The notes beneath the pieces were generated by a model that saw nothing but the letters and a program-made list of their open reading frames with translations, had not been told where the DNA came from and ran no database searches. A stretch of DNA of 64,000 bases from Sphingomonas elodea ATCC 31461 (GTDB lineage: Bacteria > Pseudomonadota > Alphaproteobacteria > Sphingomonadales > Sphingomonadaceae), in assembly GCF_000226955.1 (NCBI RefSeq), contig NZ_AGFU01000005.1, forward strand, positions 82,158 to 146,157, in the 5' to 3' direction. A program made the translations under genes and the position numbers. Of this stretch, positions 38,524 to 47,957 are shown one piece after another (positions within the stretch are counted from its first letter, which is position 1; each line of letters opens with the position of its first letter).

Positions 38524-40812
38524 TCAGGCCAGTTCGAAGCTGCCGGACACCCCCTCCGCCTCGGCCGAGGGCGCGATCCACAGCTGGAACCGCCCCGGCT
38601 CGACCGTCGGCTTGAGCGCCTGGCCGATGAACAGCAGGTCGGCGCGGGTGAGCGTGAACGCCACCCGTTTCCGCTCGCCGGGCGTCAGGGCCACACGCCG
38701 AAAGGCCTTTAGCTCGCGAACCGGGCGGGTCACGCTCGCCGCCACGTCGCGAATGTAGAGCTGCACCACTTCCTCGGCGGCACGCGACCCGCGGTTGGTG
38801 ATCGTCGCCGAAACCGTCAGCTTGCCGTCGGCGGCAAGCCGGCCTCCGCCCATGTCCAACTCGCCGTACGCGATGTCGCCATAGGTTAGCCCGTGCCCGA
38901 ACGGGAACAGCGCCTGGTTCGGGAACTCGCGATAATGGGTCTTGTACTCCTGCAGCGGCCCCGCCGGGTTGGGGCGACCGGTAGGCTTGTGATCGTAATG
39001 ATAGGGCGCCTGCCCCGTCGCCTGCGGGAAGGAGACCGGCAGCCGCGCCGAGGGCCCGACGATGCCGAACAGCACGTCGGCGATCGCCGGGCCGTCCTGT
39101 GATCCGAGGAACCAGGTGACGAGGATCGCCGGCGCCTTCAGCACCGCCCCCTCCAGCGCCAGCGCCCGGCCGTTGCGGAGCAGCACCACCATCGGCTTGC
39201 CGGTCGCTGCGACCGCCTCTGCCAGTGCCATCTGCGCCGGTGGCACGACAATGGCGGAGCGCGACTGCGCCTCGCCGGACATGCGGGCATGTTCGCCCAC
39301 CGCCAGCACGACGACGTCCGCCGCCCGCGCCGCCGCCACCGCCGCGTCGATCCCGCCCGCGATCGGCCCGTCGAGCCCCGCGCCTTCGGTAACGGTCACC
39401 AGCGCCGGATCCTGCACCAGCGCCCTGACGCTGCTCGCCAAGTCTACGGCTTCGGCATCGGTGCCGTAGACGTTCCACGGGCCGACCCGGTCATGCAGCC
39501 CGCCCGCGAACGGGCCGATCAGCGCGATCTTCTTGCCCGAGCGCGGCAGCGGCAGCAGGCTGCCCTCGTTCTTGAGCATCACGATCGAGCGCGACCCCGC
39601 CTCGCGGGCCAGCGCCAGATGCGCGGGCGTCCGCACCCGCGCCTTCTCCCGCGTCGGATCGATGCGGCGGAACGGATCGTCGAACAGGCCCAGCTGCACC
39701 TTGAGCGCCAGTACCCGCCGCACCGCCTCGTCCAGCCGCGCCATCGGCACCTCGCCCTTGGCGACGAGGTCCGGCAGGTGGCGGATGTAGAAGCCGCTCT
39801 GCATGCTCATGTCGACACCGGCCAGGAAGGCGAGCCGGGTCGCCTCGCGCGCATCCGCGGCGAAACCGTGCGCGATCAGTTCCTCGTCGGCGGTATAGTC
39901 GGAGACGACGACGCCCTCGAAAGCCCATTCGCGGCGCAGCACTTCCGTCAGCAGCCATTCATTGGCGGTGGCGGGGATGCCCGACAGCTCGTTGAACGAG
40001 GCCATCACCGTCGGCGCCCCCGCCGCAAGTGCTGCCTCGAACGGCGGGAAATAGGTCTCGCGCAGCGTCCGCTCCGAAATGTCGACCGTGCTGTAGTCCA
40101 GCCCGCCTTCCGCCGCGCCATAGGCCGCGAAATGCTTGGCGCAGGCGGCGACCGCATCCGCCGCCTCCAGCCCCTTCGTGCCCTGGAACCCGCGCACCCG
40201 CGCCGCCGCGATCAGCTTGCCGAGCAGCACGTCCTCGCCCGCCCCCTCCACGCTGCGACCCCAGCGGGCATCGCGGGTGATGTCCACCATCGGCGCGAAG
40301 GTCCAGTCGATGCCGGAGGCCGCGGCCTCCACCGCCGCCACCCGCGCGGTCCGCTCGGCGAGATCGGGATCGAAGCTCGCCGCCTCGCCCATCGGCACCG
40401 GAAAGACGGTGCGGAAGCCGTGGATCACGTCCGCCGCGAACAGCAGCGGAATCCTGAGCCGGGATTCGCGCATCGCGACCGTCTGCATGCGCTGGGCCAT
40501 CGCCGCCCCGTTGCCGTTGAACACGCCCGTCAGCCGCCCGGCGCGCACTTCCGCCAGCTGGCCGTCGAAATTGGACGAGGCACCCGCCGGGTTCAGCGTC
40601 ACCGCCGCGCCGCCGGACCATGCGGCCGCCATCAGGGTGAGCTGCCCGGCCTTTTCCTCGACGGTCATCTTCGCGAGCAGCGACTCGACCGCCGCGGGCA
40701 GCTTCCGCGCACCCGCCTGGAGCAGCATCGCGCGCGCCGGGCTTGCCGCCCATGCCGCTGCCGCACTTGCGCCGATCAATATCGCACGTCGGGAAATTTG
40801 GCCGTCTTTCAC
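38524..40812 (-). CDS. GH3 beta-glucosidase (BglX-like), periplasmic
   Basis: A 762-residue GH3 enzyme with a Tat-like signal (SRRAILIGASAAAAWAAS), the N-terminal barrel with RDARWGRSVEGAGEDVLLG and the nucleophile Asp305 in GVVVSDYTADEEL, the middle alpha/beta sandwich (GKKIALIGPFAGGLHDRVGP; DVVVLAVGEHARMSGEAQSR), and a C-terminal fibronectin III-like domain. BglX-type GH3 enzymes of the periplasm often prefer beta-1,2-linked glucosides (sophorose). It is divergent from the LacI gene across 154 bp containing the operator palindrome. Confidence 0.92.
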   Translation of the reverse strand: MKDGQISRRAILIGASAAAAWAASPARAMLLQAGARKLPAAVESLLAKMTVEEKAGQLTLMAAAWSGGAAVTLNPAGASSNFDGQLAEVRAGRLTGVFNGNGAAMAQRMQTVAMRESRLRIPLLFAADVIHGFRTVFPVPMGEAASFDPDLAERTARVAAVEAAASGIDWTFAPMVDITRDARWGRSVEGAGEDVLLGKLIAAARVRGFQGTKGLEAADAVAACAKHFAAYGAAEGGLDYSTVDISERTLRETYFPPFEAALAAGAPTVMASFNELSGIPATANEWLLTEVLRREWAFEGVVVSDYTADEELIAHGFAADAREATRLAFLAGVDMSMQSGFYIRHLPDLVAKGEVPMARLDEAVRRVLALKVQLGLFDDPFRRIDPTREKARVRTPAHLALAREAGSRSIVMLKNEGSLLPLPRSGKKIALIGPFAGGLHDRVGPWNVYGTDAEAVDLASSVRALVQDPALVTVTEGAGLDGPIAGGIDAAVAAARAADVVVLAVGEHARMSGEAQSRSAIVVPPAQMALAEAVAATGKPMVVLLRNGRALALEGAVLKAPAILVTWFLGSQDGPAIADVLFGIVGPSARLPVSFPQATGQAPYHYDHKPTGRPNPAGPLQEYKTHYREFPNQALFPFGHGLTYGDIAYGELDMGGGRLAADGKLTVSATITNRGSRAAEEVVQLYIRDVAASVTRPVRELKAFRRVALTPGERKRVAFTLTRADLLFIGQALKPTVEPGRFQLWIAPSAEAEGVSGSFELA

Positions 40813-40881
40813 GCGTTTCCTCCACTGGCACGACCGCGTTTAGGCCGCCGCACGATGAATCTTGCAAGCCGCTTGTGCTTC

Positions 40882-40897
40882 ATGTAACCGGTTACAT
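40882..40897. promoter_or_regulatory. LacI-family operator palindrome
   Basis: ATGTAACCGGTTACAT, a perfect 16-bp palindrome with a central CG, the form bound by LacI/GalR regulators. It sits in the divergent GH3/lacI-type promoter region, so one bound dimer could control both directions. Confidence 0.85.
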
Positions 40898-40966
40898 CAA
40901 GAGCTTCAGGCCGCCACCTGCAAAACGAGCGGCCAACCTTGGATGAAGGAGGGGATGCAGCACGTC

Positions 40967-42001
40967 ATGCCGAATGCCACGATCCGCGATGTTGCCAGGG
41001 AAGCAGCGGTGTCGGTTGCGTCGGTTTCGCGTGCCTTGAACGGCGCGACCAACATCCGCCCCGAACTGCGCGATCACATCCGCGCGGTCGCCGATCGGCT
41101 CGGCTATGTTCCCCATGCCGGCGCACGGAACCTGAGCCTCGCCCGGTCGTCGACGATCGGCGTCGTGGTGCCCGATCTGCACGGCGAGTTCTTCTCCGAA
41201 CTGATGCGCGGCATGGATCGTCAGGCCTCGGAGCTTGGCTTCCACCTGCTGCTGATGGTGATGCACGGCGAGGCCGATCGGGGGGTGACCGCGCTCCACG
41301 CGATGCGCGGCCGCGTCGACGGGCTGGTGGTGATGGCGCCCCAAATCACCTCGGACGAGCTGTTTGCCCACCTGCCCAAGTCCATGCCCTCGGTCCTCCT
41401 CAACTGCGCGCCCCATGAGGGCAACCGCCCCGAACTGCGCGTGGACAACGTTGCCGGAGCCGTGGCGGTGATCGAGCATCTCGCAGCCGGCGGCTGCCGC
41501 CGCATCGTCCATGTCGCGGGTCCTGAGGCCAATATCGACGCGCAGGAGCGTCTGCGCGGCACCCGCGAGGCGTGCGCCCGGCTGGGCCTGGATCTGCGCG
41601 TGCTGCAGGGCGACTTCAACGAGGATGCGGGCACGCGCGCCATCACCGCGCTGGAAGCCGAGGGCGCTGCCTATGACGCGATCTTCGCCGCCAACGACAA
41701 TATGGCGGTCGGCGCGCTGATGGCGCTGAAGCGTGCCGGAATCACCGTGCCTGAGCAGGTCGCCGTGGCGGGGTTCGACAACATCCCGCTCACCCGCCTG
41801 ATCTCGCCGGCGCTCACCACCGCCAGCATCGACATCGCCGAGTTCGGCGCGCGCGCCGTCGTCCGCCTCGTCGGCCTGATCGACGGTGAGCGGGACGACG
41901 CGCTCGAATGGCGCGCACCGATCGTCATCGCGCGGGAATCGACCCGCCAACCTACCGATAACACAACAGAAAACCCGATCCGCCGGGGAGATAGAGAGTG
42001 A
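40967..42001 (+). CDS. LacI-family transcriptional regulator of the glycan locus
   Basis: A 344-residue LacI/GalR regulator: HTH and hinge helix at residues 3-60 (TIRDVAREAAVSVASVSRAL; YVPHAGARNLSLARS), then a periplasmic-binding-protein-like sensor domain. Start is ambiguous: AGGAGG at 40947-40952 is 14 bases from ATG 40967 and two from ATG 40955; I chose 40967 because LacI proteins begin close to the HTH. It is followed after two bases by the TonB receptor, so they are one operon. The effector is probably a glucan fragment. Confidence 0.9.
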   Translation: MPNATIRDVAREAAVSVASVSRALNGATNIRPELRDHIRAVADRLGYVPHAGARNLSLARSSTIGVVVPDLHGEFFSELMRGMDRQASELGFHLLLMVMHGEADRGVTALHAMRGRVDGLVVMAPQITSDELFAHLPKSMPSVLLNCAPHEGNRPELRVDNVAGAVAVIEHLAAGGCRRIVHVAGPEANIDAQERLRGTREACARLGLDLRVLQGDFNEDAGTRAITALEAEGAAYDAIFAANDNMAVGALMALKRAGITVPEQVAVAGFDNIPLTRLISPALTTASIDIAEFGARAVVRLVGLIDGERDDALEWRAPIVIARESTRQPTDNTTENPIRRGDRE

Positions 42002-42003
42002 CC

Positions 42004-45000
42004 ATGAACAAGCTAGTATTGCGTTCCGCATTGCTGACGATGACCGTGCTGGGCAGCGGTGCCCTGCTCGCCCCCGCCCCCGCCCTGGCCCAGGTGGGCC
42101 AGGCCTCGCTGCGCGGCACCATTACCGCGCCGGCGGGCAACCCGGTGACCGAGGTGACCGCGATCGAAGTGGCGACCGGCATCCGCCGCACCGCCACCGT
42201 CGCCGCCGACGGGACCTATAATTTCGCGTCGCTGCGCCCCGGCACCTACCGCCTGGAGATCAAGCTACAGAACGGCATGCGCAACTCGGATGCGTTCACG
42301 CTGCGCGTCGGCCAGAATGCGGGCCTCGATCTAGACCTGTCGACGCCCGCAGCACCCACAGCACCCGCCGCCGATGCCGGCACCGCACCCGAGGGCAGCG
42401 ATGCGGCCCCGGCCGGCGGCGACACGATCGTCGTCACGGGCAACCGCATTCGGTCGCTCGACGGTGGCCAGGTCGGCATCAACATCACCCAGCGGCTGAT
42501 CGACCAGTTGCCGCAGAACAACCGCAACTTCCTCGCCTTCGCCGATCTCGCGCCGGGCGTGCGCTTCATCGAAAGCGCCGACGGTTCGTCGCGGATCCAG
42601 GGCGGCGCGCAGGACAGCCGCACGGTCAACGTGTTCATCGACGGCGTCAGCCAGAAGGATTACGTTCTCAAGAACGGCATCACCGGGCAGGACAGCTCGG
42701 CCGGCAACCCGTTCCCGCAGCTCGCGATCGGCGAGTATCAGGTGCTCTCGTCCAACTACAAGGCCGAGTTCGACCAGGTGAGCTCTGTCGCGATCACCGC
42801 CGCCACCAAGTCGGGTACCAACGAGTTCCATGGTGAGGGCTTCCTCGACTATACCAACCAGGACCTCCGGTCGCGTCGTCCGAGCGAGCTGTTCCCCACC
42901 AAGCGCGACAAGGTGAATTCGGCCAACAAGCAGTTCGGCGTCGCGCTGGGCGGGCCGATCGTGCAGGACAAGGCGCACTTCTTCGTCACCTACGAAGGCA
43001 AGCGCATCGACAGCCCCTATGACGTGCGCCCCGATAACGGCGTCGCGCCGAGCGCGCTGCCGTCGCAGTACCAGCAATATTTCGGCAGCTTCTCGCAGCG
43101 GTTCAACGAGGACCTGTATTTCGGCAAGATCGACATCGAGCCGACCGACAAGGACCTGATCGAGTTCACCGGCAAGTATCGTAACGAGTCCGGCGCGCAG
43201 ATCTCCACCGGCGTCGCAGCTTCCACCACCGCGACGCTCAACAAGGTCGAGGAAAAGCGCTTTACCGGCCGCTGGCAGCGCAGCGAGGACAGCTGGATCA
43301 ACGACTTCCGCGTCTCCTATCAGGATACGCGCTGGGCGCCGACGCCAGCCACCAGCGGCATCACCTCGCTGTTCCAGGCCACCCCGGTGATCAACGGCAA
43401 CCGAAGCCGGTTCGCACTGCTGCGCTTCGGCGCGGGCAGCAACCAGCAGGACAAGGGCCAGAAGGGCTGGACGGTCCAGGACGACTTCACCTGGACCGGC
43501 TTCGACGGCCACACGATCAAGGTCGGCGCCAAGGCCAGCTGGATCAAGTTGCGCTCGCTCGAGCAGAACCTGGCCAACCCGCTCTACACCTATGACGTCA
43601 ACGCCTTCAGCCAGACCGGCTTCAACGATGCGATCCCGTATCGCGTCCAGTTCGGCGCACCGGCCGGCTCGGGGTCGTCGGACGTCCGCTCGAACAACTT
43701 CCAGTTCGGCGTCTATGCGCAGGACGACTGGGATGTCACCTCGCACCTGACCCTCAATCTCGGCTTGCGCTGGGACTATGAGCGGACGCCCGCCTATCTC
43801 AATTTCGTGACGACGCAGGAAAACATCACGGCGGTGTCGCCGGCGAACTATCCGAACCTCGTCAATGCCGACTACAACATCAACGACTATATCTCGAACG
43901 GCCGCAACCGAAAGGCGTTCACCGGCGCCTGGCAGCCGCGTGTCGGCTTCACCTATCGCTTCGACGAGGCGGGCCGCTTCGCGCTGTTCGGTGGCTATGG
44001 CCGGTCCTATGATCGCAACCAGTTCGATTTCCTGCAGCAGGAAGTCAGCCAGGGCGCCTTCCCGACGCGCAGCTTCAACTTCATCGGCGCGGACTCGCAG
44101 AACCCCTGCACGCCCTCGACGACGTGCGTCGCCTGGGACCCGATCTACCTCACCGCAGCGGGACGCCAACAGCTGCTTGCCGGCACCACCGGTGGCGGCC
44201 GCGAGTTCCGCTTCCTCGATAACAACCTGAAGACCCCCTATTCGGATCAGTTCAGCCTGGGCCTGCGCGGCCGCTTCAACCTGGTCGGGCTGGAAGTGGG
44301 CTATACCCATATCACCAGCAAGGACGGCTTCGTCTTTCTGCTCGGCAACCGCCGCAAGGACGGCAGCTTCTTCTTCGACAATCCCGCCAGCGCAACCGAC
44401 ACGCCCTCGGCCCCCTTCGGCGATCCGCCCCCGGGCTATGGCGCGATCATTCTGGGCACCAACGGCCTGAGGACCGCTTCGGACTCGGCCTATTTCAAGG
44501 TCACCAAGACCTATACCCCGGCCTCGCCCTGGAGCATCGACGCAACCTACACCTTCACCGAGGCGAGCGAGAACCGTCAGTTCGGCGAGACCTTCTCGCT
44601 CGATTACCCGTCGATCAACGACTATCCGACGCTGCGCTCCTCGGGCGTGCCGCGCCACCGCCTCGTCATCGCGGGCAGCGTCGACCTGCCGCTGGGCATC
44701 GCCTTCTCGACCAAGCTGCAGGTCGAATCGGCCGCCTATCAGAAGGCGTTCATCGATCAGGCCAACCCGTTCCAGCGCATCCTGGTCGGGCAGTTCACCG
44801 ACGGTGTCGGCGGCGGCTGGGGCCGGCGCCAGATCGACCTGGCGGTGACCAAGTATGTGCCGATCCGCTTCATCAGCGACCAGACCCGCCTGCGCTTCCG
44901 CGTCGACGTGCTGAACGTGTTCGACGACTGGAACTTCGTCGACTTCAACAACAACCCGACCTCGCCCGACTGGGGTCGCCAGGTCGGCACCAGCGTCGGC

Positions 45001-45048
45001 GGCAACCCGCCGCGCACCGTGAAGCTGTCGGTCGGCTACTCCTTCTGA
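42004..45048 (+). CDS. SusC-like TonB-dependent oligosaccharide receptor
   Basis: A 1014-residue outer membrane receptor. It has a signal peptide to APALAQ, a carboxypeptidase-regulatory-like domain (GQASLRGTITAPAGNPVTEV; about residues 30-110), the TIVVTGNRI box near 140, a plug and a 22-stranded barrel ending in PRTVKLSVGYSF. The N-terminal extension marks the oligosaccharide-type (SusC/OMF-like) receptors. ATG 42004 or GTG 41998 may start it. It lies in the operon between the LacI regulator and GH144 and should import glucan fragments. Confidence 0.93.
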   Translation: MNKLVLRSALLTMTVLGSGALLAPAPALAQVGQASLRGTITAPAGNPVTEVTAIEVATGIRRTATVAADGTYNFASLRPGTYRLEIKLQNGMRNSDAFTLRVGQNAGLDLDLSTPAAPTAPAADAGTAPEGSDAAPAGGDTIVVTGNRIRSLDGGQVGINITQRLIDQLPQNNRNFLAFADLAPGVRFIESADGSSRIQGGAQDSRTVNVFIDGVSQKDYVLKNGITGQDSSAGNPFPQLAIGEYQVLSSNYKAEFDQVSSVAITAATKSGTNEFHGEGFLDYTNQDLRSRRPSELFPTKRDKVNSANKQFGVALGGPIVQDKAHFFVTYEGKRIDSPYDVRPDNGVAPSALPSQYQQYFGSFSQRFNEDLYFGKIDIEPTDKDLIEFTGKYRNESGAQISTGVAASTTATLNKVEEKRFTGRWQRSEDSWINDFRVSYQDTRWAPTPATSGITSLFQATPVINGNRSRFALLRFGAGSNQQDKGQKGWTVQDDFTWTGFDGHTIKVGAKASWIKLRSLEQNLANPLYTYDVNAFSQTGFNDAIPYRVQFGAPAGSGSSDVRSNNFQFGVYAQDDWDVTSHLTLNLGLRWDYERTPAYLNFVTTQENITAVSPANYPNLVNADYNINDYISNGRNRKAFTGAWQPRVGFTYRFDEAGRFALFGGYGRSYDRNQFDFLQQEVSQGAFPTRSFNFIGADSQNPCTPSTTCVAWDPIYLTAAGRQQLLAGTTGGGREFRFLDNNLKTPYSDQFSLGLRGRFNLVGLEVGYTHITSKDGFVFLLGNRRKDGSFFFDNPASATDTPSAPFGDPPPGYGAIILGTNGLRTASDSAYFKVTKTYTPASPWSIDATYTFTEASENRQFGETFSLDYPSINDYPTLRSSGVPRHRLVIAGSVDLPLGIAFSTKLQVESAAYQKAFIDQANPFQRILVGQFTDGVGGGWGRRQIDLAVTKYVPIRFISDQTRLRFRVDVLNVFDDWNFVDFNNNPTSPDWGRQVGTSVGGNPPRTVKLSVGYSF

Positions 45049-45058
45049 TCCCTCCTCT

Positions 45059-45098
45059 GGGGGCAGAGCAGCGCTCGTTGCTCTGCCCCCGTTTTTTT
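45059..45098 (+). terminator. Terminator/attenuator between receptor and GH144 genes
   Basis: GGGGGCAGAGCA (45059-45070) pairs with TGCTCTGCCCCC (45079-45090), a perfect 12-bp stem with 8-base loop, followed by GTTTTTTT. A full rho-independent terminator lies only 15 bases before the GH144 ATG. Confidence 0.92.
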
Positions 45099-45112
45099 GT
45101 TCAGGATTCACG

Positions 45113-46531
45113 ATGATCGATCGCAGGCAGTTGCTCGGCTCCGGCGCGCTGGCGCTGGCGGGTCTTGCGGGCGCATGCACGACGCCTGGCGCCCGGATCG
45201 CCGGCGCGGGCGCCGCCCCCGCCGCAGCCCCGCTGATCCGCGACCTGCAGGAACGCACCTTCCGCTATTTCTGGGATACCACCGATCCCGAGACCGGCCT
45301 GGCGCCCGATCGCTGGCCGACGCCGTCCTTCGCCTCGATCGCCGCGGTCGGCTTCGCGCTGACCGCCTATCCGATCGGCGTCGCCAACGGCTGGATCACC
45401 CGCGAGCAGGCCCGCACCCGCACGCTGGCCACGCTGCGCTTCTTCGCCACCGCGCCCCAGGGCGACGGGCAGAGCGACGCCAGCGGCTACAAGGGCTTCT
45501 TCTACCACTTTCTCGGCGTCACCAAAGGCCGCCGCTTCGCCCGCGCCGAACTGTCGACCATCGATACCGCGTTACTGATGGGCGGCGTGCTGTTCGCACA
45601 GAGCTGGTTCGACGCGAACGATCCCCAGGAAGCCGAGATCCGCACCCTGGCCGACCAGCTCTACGCCGCGATCGACTGGCCCTGGATCACCCCGCGCCCA
45701 CCCTTCGTCTCGATGGGCTGGCATCCCGAAAGCGGGTTCATCCCCTCGGACTGGAACATCTACAACGAAGGGCTCCTGCTCTACGTGCTGGCGCTGGGTT
45801 CGCCCAGCCATCCGCTGCCGCCCGAGACCTGGGACGCATGGACCGCCCGCTTCGACGCGCAGTGGAGCGACAAATGGGGCGAGCCCCATCTCCACTTCCC
45901 GGCGCTGTTCATCCACCAGTACAGCCATTGCTGGATCGACTTCCGCGGCATCCGCGATCGATACATGGCTGCCAAGGGCATCGATTATTTCGAGAACAGC
46001 CGCCGCGCGGTGCGGGCGCAGCGCAATTACGCGATCGCCAATCCCGGCGGCTGGACCGGCTATGGCGAGGACCTATGGGGTCTGACCGCCTGTGACGGCC
46101 CGGGCGACTTCAAGGCGACGCTGGACGGCCGGGTGCGGCAGTTCTTCAGCTATTCGGCACGCGGTCCGGGCGACCGCGACGACGGCACGCTGGCCCCGAC
46201 GGCGGCAGCCGCCTCGATCGCGTTCGAGCCGGAATTGGCGACCCGCGCGGTTTCGACGATGCATGCCCGCTACGGGCGCGGCATCTATGGCCGCTATGGC
46301 TTTCTCGACAGCTTCAACCCGACGCTGACCGCCACGCGCGCGCCACTCAAGCACGGCAAGATCGTGCCCGGGATCGGCTGGGTCGATGGCGACCATCTCG
46401 GGATCGATCAGGGGCCGATCCTGCTCATGATCGAGAATCTGCGCACCGGCCTGGTGTGGGAGGTGATGCGCCGCAACCCGCATATTCGTCGCGGGTTGCA
46501 GCGCGCAGGCTTCACGGGCGGCTGGCTCTGA
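45113..46531 (+). CDS. GH144-type endo-beta-1,2-glucanase-like lipoprotein
   Basis: A 472-residue lipoprotein of the glucoamylase-domain (PF10091) group, which CAZy places in GH144 with endo-beta-1,2-glucanase activity. The lipobox is LAGLAGACTT (Cys about residue 22). Family-typical stretches include QERTFRYFWDTTDPETGLAP, SIAAVGFALTAYPIG, TALLMGGVLFAQ and GWVDGDHLGIDQGPILLMIENL. An outer-membrane or periplasmic location fits a role in cutting long beta-1,2-glucans before uptake or GH3 action. It follows the receptor but sits behind a strong terminator, so read-through or its own promoter must drive it. Confidence 0.87.
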   Translation: MIDRRQLLGSGALALAGLAGACTTPGARIAGAGAAPAAAPLIRDLQERTFRYFWDTTDPETGLAPDRWPTPSFASIAAVGFALTAYPIGVANGWITREQARTRTLATLRFFATAPQGDGQSDASGYKGFFYHFLGVTKGRRFARAELSTIDTALLMGGVLFAQSWFDANDPQEAEIRTLADQLYAAIDWPWITPRPPFVSMGWHPESGFIPSDWNIYNEGLLLYVLALGSPSHPLPPETWDAWTARFDAQWSDKWGEPHLHFPALFIHQYSHCWIDFRGIRDRYMAAKGIDYFENSRRAVRAQRNYAIANPGGWTGYGEDLWGLTACDGPGDFKATLDGRVRQFFSYSARGPGDRDDGTLAPTAAAASIAFEPELATRAVSTMHARYGRGIYGRYGFLDSFNPTLTATRAPLKHGKIVPGIGWVDGDHLGIDQGPILLMIENLRTGLVWEVMRRNPHIRRGLQRAGFTGGWL

Positions 46532-46534
46532 CCG

Positions 46535-46753
46535 TCAGTCGTCCTGCCGCTCGGTCTTCTTTGGGCTGACCCAGACATGGACCGGCACCACGACCTTGCC
46601 GGGGGCCGGCTTGCCGATATCGACGCGGCTGGCCTGGACCAGCTCGCCGTTGGAGAGGGTGAAGGACGCCCAGGGCTTGGGCATGCGGCCGAACGTCATC
46701 TTCTGGATGGGTTCGCCGGTATTCGAATTCATGATGGTAGCAACAACTGGCAT
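46535..46753 (-). CDS. Small hypothetical protein
   Basis: A 72-residue soluble, basic protein (NTGEPIQKMTFGRMPKPWAS; PAPGKVVVPVHVWVSPKKTE). It is convergent with GH144 with three bases between the stops. I do not recognise a family. ATG 46753 or the internal ATG 46732 could be the start; no clear ribosome site is seen. Gap 46754-46944 holds nothing recognisable. Confidence 0.55.
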   Translation of the reverse strand: MPVVATIMNSNTGEPIQKMTFGRMPKPWASFTLSNGELVQASRVDIGKPAPGKVVVPVHVWVSPKKTERQDD

Positions 46754-46944
46754 GCAAGCCCGCTATTCGCTCGGCGCGGGGCTTGTCCAGCGCCGCCCCT
46801 GTGGAAGCTGTGGATGAGTGTGGTGCCCCCCGCGCCGGCTCGACCGGCGGGGGAAAACCGCAGCCCAATGCTAGCTATTGATACTCGTTATTAGTTCAGA
46901 CCCTCGGTCTTTGCAACTCTTTCGCAATAGAGTTGCATGCGATC

Positions 46945-47955
46945 TCAGGCCAGCTGCTCGTCTTCCCAAATCTCGGTATCGATCTGCGACTGCGCTTCCG
47001 CCGCATAGCGCGGACCGGCTGCCGCGTTGGGCGGGAACAGCGCATCCACTTCCGCCAGCGCAGCGTCGGAAACCGGGTGCGCAAAGGTGGCGAGGAGATC
47101 GTCCAGATGGTCGATCCGCGTCGTGCCGGGAATGGGCACGATGAAGTCGCGCCGGGACAAAAGCCAGGCCATGCAGAGCTGCGCCATCGAGCAGCCCGCC
47201 GCTTCGGCGATGGCGCGGAAGCGCGCGGCCATTTCCAGGTTCTGCGCTAGGTTCTCGCCCTGAAAGCGCGGCATGCCCCCACGCAAATCACCCTGCGGCA
47301 CGCCGTCGGCCCCCACCCCGCCGGCCAGCAGCCCGCGGGCGACCGGCGAAAAGGCGACGAAGCCGACGCCCAGTTCGGCACAGGCATCGAGCACCGCGAT
47401 CTCGGGATTGCGGGTCCAGGGGGAATATTCGGTCTGCATCGCCGCGATCGGGTGCACCGCGTGCGCGCGCCGCAGCGTAGCGGCCGACATCTCCGACAGG
47501 CCGATCGCGCCGATCTTGCCTACCTCCACCGCGCGGGCGAGCGTACCCACGGACTCCTCCACCGGTACCTTCGGATCGAGCCGGTGCATGTAATATAGAT
47601 CGATATGCTCGACGTTCAGGCGGCGGAGCGAATCCTCGAGCGTGCGGGTGATCGCCTCCGGGCTGCCATCGATCCCGCGCTTGCCGTCCGCCCCGCCCAG
47701 CACGCACTTGCTCGCCAGGGTGAACTCGGCCCGGCGGTGCATCACGGTGCGGCCGAGCAGCTCCTCGTTCGCGCCGAAGCCGTAGAGCGCGGCGGTATCG
47801 AGGAACGTCACCCCCGCATCCAGCGCATGAAGCAGCAGCCGCTCCGCGTCGCGCGCATCGGGGCGCGGCAGATAGGCGTGGCTGAGGTTCATGCAGCCGA
47901 GCCCGATCGCCGAGACGGTGAACGGGCCGATGGTGCGGGTGGGAAGCGTCGGCAT
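46945..47955 (-). CDS. Aldo/keto reductase
   Basis: A 336-residue NADPH-dependent oxidoreductase of the AKR superfamily. It shows GLGCMNLSHAY at the N-terminus, the catalytic Asp/Tyr region FLDTAALYGFGANEELLG, the lysine in LASKCVL, YYMHRLDPKVPVEE, and the C-terminal nucleotide-binding IPIPGTTRIDHL-like segment (FIVPIPGTTRIDHLDD). It begins two bases after the pobA stop, so it is in the pobA operon; its substrate there, perhaps an aromatic aldehyde, is unknown. Confidence 0.9.
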   Translation of the reverse strand: MPTLPTRTIGPFTVSAIGLGCMNLSHAYLPRPDARDAERLLLHALDAGVTFLDTAALYGFGANEELLGRTVMHRRAEFTLASKCVLGGADGKRGIDGSPEAITRTLEDSLRRLNVEHIDLYYMHRLDPKVPVEESVGTLARAVEVGKIGAIGLSEMSAATLRRAHAVHPIAAMQTEYSPWTRNPEIAVLDACAELGVGFVAFSPVARGLLAGGVGADGVPQGDLRGGMPRFQGENLAQNLEMAARFRAIAEAAGCSMAQLCMAWLLSRRDFIVPIPGTTRIDHLDDLLATFAHPVSDAALAEVDALFPPNAAAGPRYAAEAQSQIDTEIWEDEQLA

Positions 47956-47957
47956 GG

